From positions 124,001 to 188,000 of the forward strand of contig OZ239145.1 in NCBI GenBank assembly GCA_965194535.1: a stretch of 64,000 nt of DNA, written 5' to 3'. Each line of letters opens with the position of its first letter. The stretch's first letter is position 1. Below, piece by piece: positions 17,301 through 25,116 of this stretch. The position numbers and the translations under genes are program-made. This DNA comes from Verrucolacustris abundans. Lineage in GTDB: Bacteria > Verrucomicrobiota > Verrucomicrobiia > Methylacidiphilales > Verrucolacustridaceae. Below the pieces are notes generated by a model. It had not been told where the DNA came from, did no database searches, and was given only the letters and a program-made list of their open reading frames with translations.

Positions 17301-17315
17301 CGGAAAGGATTTCCG
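17301..17315 (-). promoter_or_regulatory. hairpin in the acpP-fabF gap
   Basis: CGGAAA (17301-17306) and TTTCCG (17310-17315) form a perfect 6-bp stem with a three-base loop in the space between acpP and fabF. No T tract follows on the minus strand. It could shield the acpP message 3' end or act as partial terminator, which would fit the high demand for acyl carrier protein, but this is inference. Confidence 0.3.
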
Positions 17316-17338
17316 ATCTGGGCGCATCAGAACCAGCG

Positions 17339-17584
17339 TTATTTGGACTGCTTGTCCTCGATGTACTTTACAACATCGCCGACAGTCAGGAGTTTTTCCG
17401 CATCGCTGTCGGGAACTTCGACGCCAAATTCTTCTTCAAATGCCATGACGAGCTCGACGATGTCGAGGGAGTCGGCACCCAAGTCTTCGATAAACTTGGC
17501 TTCGGGGGTTACTTGTTCCGCGTTGACGCTGAGTTGCTCAACGATGATGTCTTTGACTTTTAGGTCGATTGATTTTTCGCTCAT
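17339..17584 (-). CDS. acpP: acyl carrier protein
   Basis: An 81-residue acidic carrier of fatty-acyl chains. The phosphopantetheine attachment serine is Ser39 in GADSLDIVELVMAFEEEFG, the classic DSL motif. ATG at 17584 with GGAG upstream. It sits between fabG and fabF. A second carrier protein with a variant motif is encoded at 24859. Confidence 0.97.
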   Translation of the reverse strand: MSEKSIDLKVKDIIVEQLSVNAEQVTPEAKFIEDLGADSLDIVELVMAFEEEFGVEVPDSDAEKLLTVGDVVKYIEDKQSK

Positions 17585-17674
17585 AGTGGTATTACTCCTG
17601 TGTTTGTGAGGAGCGCAGTAAGGATTCTCGCGGGCATTAAGGCAATAAAAAAATTTCGGGGAGGGTCTACTTTT

Positions 17675-18421
17675 TTACATCGTCATGCCGCCATCGATAG
17701 CCCAAGCCTGGCCTGTAACGTATCCAGCGTCTGGGCCACAGAGAAAAGATACAAGGCCGGCGACTTCATCCGGCTTTCCGAATCGATTCAAAGGTATGGT
17801 AGTCAGAACTTTAGACTTAAGGTCATCCTTCAGGACTGAGGTCATATCCGTATCGAAAAAGCCTGGGCATACACAGTTGCAAGTGATGCCTCGGGAGGCG
17901 AACTCGCGTGCAACGGATTGGGTGAGCCCAATAAGGCCTGCTTTGGCGGCGGCGTAGTTGGCCTGCCCGGCGTTGCCAACGAGGCCCACAACAGACCCAA
18001 TATTCACAATTCTGCCTTTGCGGGCTTTAAGCATTCCGCGCGAGGCCGCGCGGATCCAGCGGAAGGCTCCAGTAAGATTGGTATCGATGACGGAGCACCA
18101 GTCCGCGTCTTCCATTCGCATCACAAGACCGTCCTTGGTGATGCCCGCGTTGTTGATGAGGGCGGCTAGAGGACCTGACTCTTTTTCAACATTCGCGATG
18201 ACTTGGTCGGCGGACTTAGGATCGGAAATATCCGCCGTGTGGACAGAGGCTCTTCCTCCCGCTGCTTCAATGGCGGTACGGACTTCTTGGAGCTTGTCGG
18301 CCTGACGGGCAACAAGAGCCACGGACCATCCATCACGGGCAAGGCGTTCGGCGATTGCGCGACCGAGGCCGCGACTGGCGCCTGTGACGAGCGCGGTTTG
18401 AAAATTACCGGGGGAGTTCAT
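17675..18421 (-). CDS. fabG: 3-oxoacyl-ACP reductase
   Basis: FabG is the NADPH-dependent short-chain reductase of fatty-acid elongation. The 248-residue protein has TGASRGLGRAIA for cofactor binding, NNAGITKDGL, the catalytic Ser in NIGSVVGLVGNAGQ and the YxxxK motif YAAAK, with VCPGFFDTDMT after it. The ATG at 18421 (MNSPGNFQTALVTGA) was preferred to the open frame upstream, which is inside fabD. It overlaps the fabD end by 17 bases. Confidence 0.96.
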   Translation of the reverse strand: MNSPGNFQTALVTGASRGLGRAIAERLARDGWSVALVARQADKLQEVRTAIEAAGGRASVHTADISDPKSADQVIANVEKESGPLAALINNAGITKDGLVMRMEDADWCSVIDTNLTGAFRWIRAASRGMLKARKGRIVNIGSVVGLVGNAGQANYAAAKAGLIGLTQSVAREFASRGITCNCVCPGFFDTDMTSVLKDDLKSKVLTTIPLNRFGKPDEVAGLVSFLCGPDAGYVTGQAWAIDGGMTM

Positions 18422-19334
18422 GAATGACCTTCTCCAGTTCCGCCAGAGTTCCGGCACTGTGGCAAGGAAGATCGGGAACAATCTTTTTAGCAAGGCCGGC
18501 CAAGACGCCACCTGGACCGAGCTCGATAAGATGGTGGATTCCTGATTTTGCGAGTTGAAGGATACAGGCTTCCCAGCGAACGGTTCCTGTGACTTGATCG
18601 AGCAAGCTGGAGCGAATCTCCGCCTCGGAGGAGGTGGGGCGACCTAGGAAGTTCGAAAGAACGGGGAGGGAGGACATCTTGAGAGAGGTCTTCTCAATGG
18701 CTTGGGTAAGGCCCTCTTTGGCGGACTTCATGAGAGAGGAGTGGTACGCGCCAGCAACTTTGAGGGGGATCGAGCGTTTTACTCCTGCAGTTTTTGCGGC
18801 GGCTTGGGCGGCTTCGACTTTTTCGGCAGGACCTGAGAGAACGACCTGTCCGCCTCCGTTGAGATTGGCGACCTCCCAGCCAGATTCTTGGGCTACGCGG
18901 GAGGCGAGTGCCTCGTCGGCACCCAGAAGAGCAAGCATAGACCCCTTTGTTTGGGCGCAGGCTTTCTCCATAAGAAGGCCACGTTGGGCAACGAGGCGAA
19001 GGCCCTCTGTGGTCGAGAAGGTTCCAGCGGCGGCGTGGGCGGTGAATTCGCCAAGGGAGAGGCCGGCGGTGGCGTCGAAGGTGAAGTCCGGTTTTTGTTC
19101 CTTCAAAACGGATAGGAGGGCAAGACCGTGAAGGTAAAGAGCAGGCTGACAGTATGCGGTGCGCGTGAGGGTTTCCTCGGGACCGGAGCGTAGAACAGTT
19201 AAAAAGTCAGAGGGAAGGATCTCGTTGCTGAGCTCGAGAATTTTTCGGGCAGCGGGGGAAGCCGCGGCAAGGTCGGTCCCCATGCCGACGCGTTGAGCGC
19301 CTTGGCCAGAGAAGAGGAGGGCGATCTTTGGCAT
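18405..19334 (-). CDS. fabD: malonyl-CoA:ACP transacylase
   Basis: FabD moves malonyl from CoA to acyl carrier protein. The 309-residue protein has FSGQGAQ at the start, the nucleophile serine in GLSLGEFTAHA, and the histidine in GAYHSSLM. ATG at 19334. It lies two bases after the HIT gene and overlaps fabG. Malonyl-CoA comes from the carboxylase whose transferase halves are encoded by accA (39573) and accD (42161). Confidence 0.96.
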   Translation of the reverse strand: MPKIALLFSGQGAQRVGMGTDLAAASPAARKILELSNEILPSDFLTVLRSGPEETLTRTAYCQPALYLHGLALLSVLKEQKPDFTFDATAGLSLGEFTAHAAAGTFSTTEGLRLVAQRGLLMEKACAQTKGSMLALLGADEALASRVAQESGWEVANLNGGGQVVLSGPAEKVEAAQAAAKTAGVKRSIPLKVAGAYHSSLMKSAKEGLTQAIEKTSLKMSSLPVLSNFLGRPTSSEAEIRSSLLDQVTGTVRWEACILQLAKSGIHHLIELGPGGVLAGLAKKIVPDLPCHSAGTLAELEKVIHELPR

Positions 19335-19336
19335 AA

Positions 19337-19819
19337 CTAAGAAAGGGCCTCTAAAAGTTTGGCGTAAACGGTAGGGAGGTCCCCTGGGTGGATGCGAGTA
19401 GAGCCCGTGGTGGTGAGAAAGTTGGCATCGTTGGGCCAGCGGGGAACAACGTGGACGTGGAGGTGTTTTGGAACGCCTGCACCTGCGGCGGTGCCGAGGT
19501 TGATTCCGATGTTTAGTCCGTCAGGGTTCATGGCTTTTTTTAAAGCTGCAGTCATGCGGTTGACAAGAGTCCAGAGGTCGGCGGATTCTTGGGCAGAGAG
19601 GGAGGCGAGATCGTCCACCTCGCGATAGGGGCACACCATGAGGTGACCGAGGTTATAGGGGTAGCGGTTGAGAACAGCGAAAGATGCTTTGGTTCGAGCG
19701 AGAACGTAGTGCGAGGCATCGTCTGAGGATTGGGCAATTTTGCGAAAAAGATCTTCACCGGGCTTTTCTTCGCCGGCGACATATCGATTGCGCCAAGGGG
19801 CCCAGAGGTGTTCCATCAT
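19337..19819 (-). CDS. HIT-family nucleotide hydrolase or transferase
   Basis: A 160-residue histidine-triad protein. The start MEHLWAPWRNRYVAG resembles the Ap4A phosphorylase/HIT group of actinobacteria and PVC bacteria. The active triad HLHVHVVPRW is clear near the C-terminal third, preceded by NIGINLGTAAGAG. Two adjacent ATGs (19819 and 19816) are possible. It heads the 14-gene minus-strand run, and its start is only six bases from the divergent holA start. The substrate is unknown. Confidence 0.9.
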   Translation of the reverse strand: MMEHLWAPWRNRYVAGEEKPGEDLFRKIAQSSDDASHYVLARTKASFAVLNRYPYNLGHLMVCPYREVDDLASLSAQESADLWTLVNRMTAALKKAMNPDGLNIGINLGTAAGAGVPKHLHVHVVPRWPNDANFLTTTGSTRIHPGDLPTVYAKLLEALS

Positions 19820-19825
19820 TAAACA

Positions 19826-20923
19826 ATGGCCACGACGCAAGATCAGGGCAAACCCCAACACTACATGGTAGGTGGGGGAGATGAGCCGGAGGTTTCCAGG
19901 AGGGCCAAGGAACTTTTTACGCAGTGGGCGCCTGAGGATCCCTTGAATGCAGAGAGGGTGGATGGGCGAGTGGAGAACGTCGAAGCGGCGCTTCAGGCGA
20001 TTGCAAAGACGCGAGAAGGGTTGGAGACGTTGCCGTTCCTAGGCGGACGAAAGCTTGTTTGGTTGTCCGATTGCACATTCTTGGGGGACAACCCTGCAGG
20101 TAGAAATGAGGGAGTGCTGGATTCGTTGGCATCCTTAACGGATCTTTTGAAAAAATTGCCCGCGAGTGAGGCGCAGCTTTTGGTTTCGGCACCGGGAGTG
20201 GATAAGCGGAGATCTTTTTTCAGGCAGTTTGAGGCTTTGGGCAAGGTAGAGGTTTTTGATCCTCCGGATTTGCGGCGGGGTCGGGATCGAGGGGATTGGA
20301 TGGATGAGATTGGGGAGCGCTTTCGCCAAGCTGGACTTACTCCTAGCCCGGGGGTGGTGGAGTTGATGGTGGAGATCGTGGGGTGGGATGGAAGGGCTCT
20401 GGAAAAGGAGATTGAGAAATTACGGCTTTATTTGAAGCCAGAGACAAAAGTCACGGAGCAGGCGATTCGGGAAGTGGGAGCGGGCCGGCGAGAGTTGGAG
20501 GTGTGGGATTGGTGCGATGCGGTGGTGGCGGGAAAATTGGGGCCTGCGCGGGCTGGGCTTCGCCGGTTGTTGGACCAAGGCGAGAGTGAGGTTGGGTTGA
20601 TGATGATCTTGGCGGGGAGTTTGCGTTTGGCGGCTTTGGGCAAGGCGTTGCAGGAGGCGAAGTATTTGCGACTTCCTCCTCCAGGGGGGTATGGGCAACC
20701 GAGTTTGGATCCAGCAGCGGACAGTGTGCTGCCCCGAAACGCGAAAGGGGAGAAACCGAATCTATGGAGGCTAGGGAAAGTGACGGGCTTGTGTGCGCAT
20801 CGTCCCGCGGCAGGAGTTCGGCGCGCGCTTCACCGCCTGCACGAACTTCAGATCGAGTTGGTTTCGGGGGCAGATCGGGTACGGGCTTTGGAGGATGGGG
20901 TGCTTCGACTCTGTCTGGATTAG
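19826..20923 (+). CDS. holA: DNA polymerase III delta subunit
   Basis: HolA is the clamp-loader subunit that opens the beta sliding clamp. The 365-residue protein follows the delta pattern: an N-terminal P-loop-less AAA-like domain (LPFLGGRKLVWLSDCTFL, then SEAQLLVSAPGVDKRRSFF), a lid, and a helical C-terminal collar domain (GLMMILAGSLRLAALGKALQ). Delta sequences are poorly conserved, so the call rests on the overall pattern. The ATG at 19826 leaves only six bases to the divergent HIT gene. No Shine-Dalgarno sequence is visible. Confidence 0.85.
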   Translation: MATTQDQGKPQHYMVGGGDEPEVSRRAKELFTQWAPEDPLNAERVDGRVENVEAALQAIAKTREGLETLPFLGGRKLVWLSDCTFLGDNPAGRNEGVLDSLASLTDLLKKLPASEAQLLVSAPGVDKRRSFFRQFEALGKVEVFDPPDLRRGRDRGDWMDEIGERFRQAGLTPSPGVVELMVEIVGWDGRALEKEIEKLRLYLKPETKVTEQAIREVGAGRRELEVWDWCDAVVAGKLGPARAGLRRLLDQGESEVGLMMILAGSLRLAALGKALQEAKYLRLPPPGGYGQPSLDPAADSVLPRNAKGEKPNLWRLGKVTGLCAHRPAAGVRRALHRLHELQIELVSGADRVRALEDGVLRLCLD

Positions 20924-20953
20924 GGAGGTTTGGCGGGTTAGGGTAAGTCCTAT

Positions 20954-21916
20954 ATGTTAGGTGAAGATCCTCGGGAGAACCGAATCGCCGAGTGGTTTCG
21001 TGGACTCACGATGGGAGTCCGTATTCAGATCATTTTATTCACCGTGGTAGGAATTGTTTTAGCAGCTGTTGGGTCTATAGCCCTGATTCAGGAGGCCCCC
21101 GTGCTTTTGCCCGCTGTTGTGCCTGACTCAAAACCCGTGCCTGGGGAAACACCCCGAGTGGCGGCCACGAATGTAGTTAAGGATTGGCGAACTGCGGAAG
21201 CAATGGCGGGAAAACAGAAGGGGCCCGATGTAGCGGCAGAGGGAAAAGGGGAGGTTGAGGCGATGCGAAAGTTGGTGTCAATGGATCCCAACGATGCGGA
21301 TAGTTGGGATCGGTTGGGCAAAAGCCTATTTTCCTCCGGACAACATGCGGAAGCAATTCGGGCCTTTCAGCGGGCGCTGGAGATCAAGCCTGGGGTGGCA
21401 GAAGTTTTGGCGAATCTGGGGGTCACATTAAAAACTTCCGGAGAGATGACCGAGTATGAAAAAATTGTTCAGAGTTTGGCTTTGGTCGATCCGAAGTTGG
21501 CTCGAGATCTGATGGAGTTTTCGCCGGGAAAAACCGGAACTCCAGAGTCCTCGTCTACGCCCCCTCCAACCCCGTCCTCACCACCTCAATCTGATTCTGT
21601 AGGTCAAAACGAGTCGGGCGAGGTTGGGGCATTGAGAAAGCTGGTCGCGATGGATCCCAAGGATGCGGATAGTTGGGATCGGTTGGGGAAAGCTCTTTTT
21701 GTTTCCGGAAACCACAACGAGGCTGTCCGGTGTTTTGAAAAATCTTTAGAGTTGAAGCCGAACGTGGTGGAGGTGCTGGCCAATCTAGGAGTGGCGTACA
21801 AAACCCAAGGAAGAAAAGAGGCGTTTGAGGAAGTGTTGGCGAAACTGACGGCGCTGGACCCAAAGACCGGGGAGCAACTGAAGGCGTTCGTTCCCGCTTC
21901 TCTGGAAAAGCGGTAG
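20954..21916 (+). CDS. membrane-anchored TPR-repeat protein
   Basis: A 320-residue protein with one N-terminal membrane helix (IQIILFTVVGIVLAAVGSIALI), a Pro/Glu-rich linker, and two copies of a block of about 86 residues. Each copy opens with LRKLV-type helix, then MDPxDADSWDRLGK, and ends in an LxLxP-type TPR helix pair (residues about 100-186 and 223-309). The copies are 369 bases apart and nearly identical at DNA level in places. A Ser/Pro/Thr-rich stretch separates them. TPR repeats mediate protein contacts; the partner is unknown. It is 30 bases after holA. Confidence 0.75.
   Translation: MLGEDPRENRIAEWFRGLTMGVRIQIILFTVVGIVLAAVGSIALIQEAPVLLPAVVPDSKPVPGETPRVAATNVVKDWRTAEAMAGKQKGPDVAAEGKGEVEAMRKLVSMDPNDADSWDRLGKSLFSSGQHAEAIRAFQRALEIKPGVAEVLANLGVTLKTSGEMTEYEKIVQSLALVDPKLARDLMEFSPGKTGTPESSSTPPPTPSSPPQSDSVGQNESGEVGALRKLVAMDPKDADSWDRLGKALFVSGNHNEAVRCFEKSLELKPNVVEVLANLGVAYKTQGRKEAFEEVLAKLTALDPKTGEQLKAFVPASLEKR
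21251..21879 (+). repeat. tandem coding repeat, two copies offset by 369 bases
   Basis: Copy 1 begins near 21251 and copy 2 near 21620, each about 260 bases. The segment around ATGGATCCCAA (21281 and 21650) stays almost unchanged for about 45 bases, including wobble positions, which suggests a recent duplication or gene conversion inside the TPR gene. Confidence 0.75.
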
Positions 21917-21930
21917 GGCTTTTTGCCTGG

Positions 21931-22491
21931 TCAGACTTTCAGCAGTTCGGCTTCTTTTCCCGTGACGAGAGCTTCGATTTTGCCCGTATACTGGTCGGTG
22001 AGCTTCTGAACCTCTTTTTCGCCGAGGCTTAGCTCGTCTTCGGTGATCTTTCCTTCTTTCTGCTCTTTTTTTAGGGCTTCAAGGCCGTGGCGGCGCTCGT
22101 GGCGTAGGGCGACACGTCCATCCTCGGCCAGTTTTCCAATGAGTTTAATCAGGTCGCGGCGACGCTCTTCCGAAAGTTGGGGGATCGGCAGACGGATGAT
22201 TTTTCCGTCCACCTGCGGAGTAATCCCAAGTTGGGATTCTTCGAGCGCCTTCCGGACGGGATCCACGGTGGTGGCATCCCATGGCTGAACGACCAGCAAG
22301 CGAGGTTCAGGGGCGGTGATTCCAGCCAACTCTTTGAGTCGCATGGTGGAGCCGTAGGCTTCAACCCTGAGATTCTCGACAAGAGCGGCAGAAGCTTTGC
22401 CCGTGCGGACGCCTTGAAAATCCTCCTCCACCTTACGGAGGGTTTTTTCCATTTTCTCCTCGGTTTCGAGAAGGATGTCGTCGGAGGCCAT
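21931..22491 (-). CDS. frr: ribosome recycling factor
   Basis: RRF splits the post-termination ribosome with EF-G. The 186-residue length and family blocks fit: EEDFQGVRTGKASAALVENLRVEAYGS near the N-terminus, VQPWDATTVDPVRKALEES, and LPIPQLSEERRRDLIKLIGKLAEDGRVALRHERR. ATG at 22491. It follows rpsA by 26 bases, an arrangement different from the common pyrH-frr pair. Confidence 0.97.
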   Translation of the reverse strand: MASDDILLETEEKMEKTLRKVEEDFQGVRTGKASAALVENLRVEAYGSTMRLKELAGITAPEPRLLVVQPWDATTVDPVRKALEESQLGITPQVDGKIIRLPIPQLSEERRRDLIKLIGKLAEDGRVALRHERRHGLEALKKEQKEGKITEDELSLGEKEVQKLTDQYTGKIEALVTGKEAELLKV

Positions 22492-22517
22492 AAAGTGGGA
22501 GTGGCCCAGCTTGAGGG

Positions 22518-24203
22518 TTAGCTCTTGGAGCCCTCGCCTGGTCGGTACTCTTCCTCGGCTTTCTCAAAGGCAGCTTCCATGCCGCCCAAGAAGTCCGTGG
22601 ACTTAGAGGTGTCTTCCAGAACGTTGCGCTCTTTTTCGAAGGCCTCGTCTGAGTAAGCCGCTGCTTTGATCGACAGACCGATGCGACGCTCCGCTTTGTT
22701 GAGGCGAATAACGCGGGCTTCGATCTCTTGGCCGGGCTTGAGAACATCTTTGACCTTTGCAACGCGTTCTTCGGAGATTTGGGAGATGTGAACCAAGCCG
22801 TCCAACTCGCCCTCGAGTTGGATGAAAGCCCCAAAGCTGGCGACCTTGCTGACTGTGCCTTTGACCATCTGTCCGATCTTGAATCGGGTTTCGACCTGTT
22901 TCCACGGATCTTCGGCGAGTTGTTTCAAGCCGAGAGAGATACGTTGATTCGCCTTGTCGATTCCGAGGACCTGCGCTTCAACGCTGTCTCCTTTTTTGAG
23001 GAGTTCGGAAGCGTGGGCAGGCTTGCGGGTCCACGACATATCGGAGACGTGGATCATTCCGTCGATGCCTTCCTCAAGCTCCACAAAGGCGCCGTAGGCT
23101 GTGGTGTTTCGGACGATTCCCTTCACAGGGCGACCCACGGGATACCGCAGGTGGATCTCTTCCCAAGGATTGGCTTCGAGGTGACGCACGGAGAGGGAGA
23201 GTTTCTGCTCCTCTTTGCTGACGCTGATCACGATGGCGTCGATCTCTTGACCGTCCTGCAAGACATCGCTGGGTCGATTGATCCGGCGTGTCCAAGAGAG
23301 CTCGGAGACGTGAACGAGACCTTCCACTCCGGGTTCGAGTTGGATGAAGGCACCGTAGGGAACGAGGCTGGTGATTTTTCCGCGGACCTTGAGATTGACT
23401 GGGTATTTCTCGGCAATCTTGTCCCATGGGTTTTCCGACATTTGTTTCATGCCTAGGGAAACGCGGAGGCGTTCCTTGTCGATCTCGAGAACAATCACTT
23501 CAATTTCCTGGCCTGTTTGAAGCATTTCCGAGGGGTGACCTAGCCGACCCCAGGTCATATCGGTGACGTGGAGGAGGCCGTCCAGACCATCCAGATCCAC
23601 GAAGGCGCCAAATTCGGTGAGATTTTTGACGCGGCCTTTGACTTTGGCTCCTTTGTCGAGATGGGAGAGGAGTTTGGAACGTTTTTCGTTGCGCTCTTCT
23701 TCGATGAGTTCGCGACGGGAGAGAACGACGTTCTTGCGGTCTTCGTTCAGTTTGACGATTCGGCATTCGAGCGTCTGGCCGAGGAATTCGCGTAGATTTT
23801 TTGGGGGGTTGATGTCGATTTGTGAAGAGGGAAGGAAGGCTTCAACTCCGACATCCACCATGAGGCCACCTTTGACAATGCCTCTGACGAGGCCTTGGAC
23901 TGTTTTGCCTGCTTCGCTTAGCTTGAGGATTTTATCCCAATTTTGTTTGTGAGCCGCTTTTTGGCGGGAAAGGATAACCTGACCGTCCTCGTTTTCGAGG
24001 CGTTCGAGAAGGACTTCGATCTCTTGGCCAATGGCAAGATCGTCCGCGGAGCTGAACTCATTAAGGTCGATGGCGCCTTCGGATTTGTAGCCGATGTCGA
24101 CCATGACTTCACGGGGGCGGCGCTCGATAATGCGGCCTTTGACAATCGTGCCTTCCTTAAAGTTCTGCATTGATTGGGATAAAAGAGTTTCGAAATTGGT
24201 CAT
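22518..24203 (-). CDS. rpsA: 30S ribosomal protein S1
   Basis: S1 helps mRNA dock on the 30S subunit. The 561-residue protein holds six S1 OB-fold repeats, the full-length proteobacterial-type layout. The last four carry the typical GxV, YGAFVxLxxGxxGLVHxSxxS and VxVxxxDxxxxRxxLSxK patterns. The ATG at 24203 begins MTNFETLLSQS. Many genes here lack strong Shine-Dalgarno sites, where S1 would matter. It diverges from the ketosynthase-like gene across 80 bases that contain an inverted repeat. Confidence 0.97.
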   Translation of the reverse strand: MTNFETLLSQSMQNFKEGTIVKGRIIERRPREVMVDIGYKSEGAIDLNEFSSADDLAIGQEIEVLLERLENEDGQVILSRQKAAHKQNWDKILKLSEAGKTVQGLVRGIVKGGLMVDVGVEAFLPSSQIDINPPKNLREFLGQTLECRIVKLNEDRKNVVLSRRELIEEERNEKRSKLLSHLDKGAKVKGRVKNLTEFGAFVDLDGLDGLLHVTDMTWGRLGHPSEMLQTGQEIEVIVLEIDKERLRVSLGMKQMSENPWDKIAEKYPVNLKVRGKITSLVPYGAFIQLEPGVEGLVHVSELSWTRRINRPSDVLQDGQEIDAIVISVSKEEQKLSLSVRHLEANPWEEIHLRYPVGRPVKGIVRNTTAYGAFVELEEGIDGMIHVSDMSWTRKPAHASELLKKGDSVEAQVLGIDKANQRISLGLKQLAEDPWKQVETRFKIGQMVKGTVSKVASFGAFIQLEGELDGLVHISQISEERVAKVKDVLKPGQEIEARVIRLNKAERRIGLSIKAAAYSDEAFEKERNVLEDTSKSTDFLGGMEAAFEKAEEEYRPGEGSKS

Positions 24204-24258
24204 ATGGTTGATTTTCTTGGGTTAGAGTGGGGGCGTATGAAGAAGGCCCATTTTGAGG

Positions 24259-24274
24259 GCGGTCTGAGGACCGC
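24259..24274. promoter_or_regulatory. inverted repeat between rpsA and the ketosynthase operon
   Basis: GCGGTC (24259-24264), loop TGAG, GACCGC (24269-24274): a perfect 6-bp GC-rich repeat ending nine bases before the GTG at 24284, in the 80-base divergent gap. It could be an operator or, on the minus strand, part of the rpsA leader, a gene often autoregulated in other bacteria. No direct evidence separates these. Confidence 0.35.
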
Positions 24275-24283
24275 TAGTGTTCT

Positions 24284-24862
24284 GTGTTAAAGGTTGGTTC
24301 TTATGTCCCCCGAAATGCTTCGGGTGGGAAGACACAAGAGGGAAAGAATACTCTTCAGGCGACGGCGGGCAAGCTTAGGATTGTCGCGCGAGGAGAGTGG
24401 AGGTTGGGGGAGGAGGCGGGTGATCCGTGGGTGGGGGCGAAGGCGGGCAGGTGGTTGGGAGAGAGGGGGAGTGCGATAGTGCGGGCGGGTTTACGGGCGT
24501 GGAAGGCTAGCGGGGTGAAAGAGGTCGACGGGAGAAGCGTGGGGATTGTTGGGGTGGGGCGGGGTGGAGAGTGGCCGGGTTGGTTGGAGGGAGTATCCGC
24601 GAAGGAAGTTGTAGAAAAGTGGAGAGAGAAGTCTCCACTCTGGTTGTTGGAGGTGTTGCCCAACCTGCCTGTAGCCCAACTGGCGGTGGAAATTGGGGCG
24701 CGGGGACCCGTCGAAACTTTACGAGAGAGGGATGGAGTAGAAGGGGATGTGGAGAGGAGAATTCAGCGATGGGGAAGGCGGGGTGTGGAGTGGGTGGTGT
24801 CGGTTCAGGCGACTAGCACGGGAGCCAAAGCGGAAGTGTGGGGATGGGAGGGAGAGAAATGA
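24284..24862 (+). CDS. ketosynthase N-terminal-half-like protein without active-site cysteine
   Basis: A 192-residue protein that looks like the first half of a beta-ketoacyl synthase. GRSVGIVGVGRGG and the later SPLWLLEVLPNLPVAQLA with VEIGARGP align with the FabF stretch PMMINNIASGHISMHFGLRGP just ahead of the catalytic cysteine. The protein has no cysteine at all, then ends soon after with VVSVQATSTGAKAEV, so it cannot catalyse condensation alone. It resembles the ketosynthase-like chain-length-factor proteins (Ketoacyl-synt_2) found beside carrier proteins in polyene-type loci; this is by eye. The start is GTG 24284, with no other in-frame start nearby. It overlaps the ACP gene as ATGA. 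Confidence 0.6.
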   Translation: MLKVGSYVPRNASGGKTQEGKNTLQATAGKLRIVARGEWRLGEEAGDPWVGAKAGRWLGERGSAIVRAGLRAWKASGVKEVDGRSVGIVGVGRGGEWPGWLEGVSAKEVVEKWREKSPLWLLEVLPNLPVAQLAVEIGARGPVETLRERDGVEGDVERRIQRWGRRGVEWVVSVQATSTGAKAEVWGWEGEK

Positions 24863-25116
24863 GAACGTCGGAGGAATTGAAAGAGTTGGTGAGGCAAGCG
24901 GTGGGGGAGACGTTACGAAAAAAAGATGCCGTACTCGATGAGCACAAGCTGGGAGCAGATTTAGGAGCCGAGAGTATAGATCGGATCGATCTGACGTTTC
25001 GCTTGGAGGAGGCGCTCGGAAAAGCGTTGGAGGACAAAATTCTTTTTGCCCAACCTGATCCCACGGTCGCGGAGTTGGCGGAGCGGTTGAGGGTGATGTT
25101 GGAGGGGAAAAAGTGA
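24859..25116 (+). CDS. acyl carrier protein, divergent second copy
   Basis: An 85-residue carrier protein. LGADLGAESIDRIDLTFRLEE is the helix II block, with Ser39 as the likely phosphopantetheine site; GAES replaces the DSL of acpP at 17339. The start ATG 24859 overlaps the preceding stop as ATGA, and its stop overlaps the following ketosynthase as GTGA, so the three are coupled. Variant carriers of this kind commonly serve secondary fatty-acid or polyketide chains and not bulk lipid. Confidence 0.85.
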   Translation: MRTSEELKELVRQAVGETLRKKDAVLDEHKLGADLGAESIDRIDLTFRLEEALGKALEDKILFAQPDPTVAELAERLRVMLEGKK

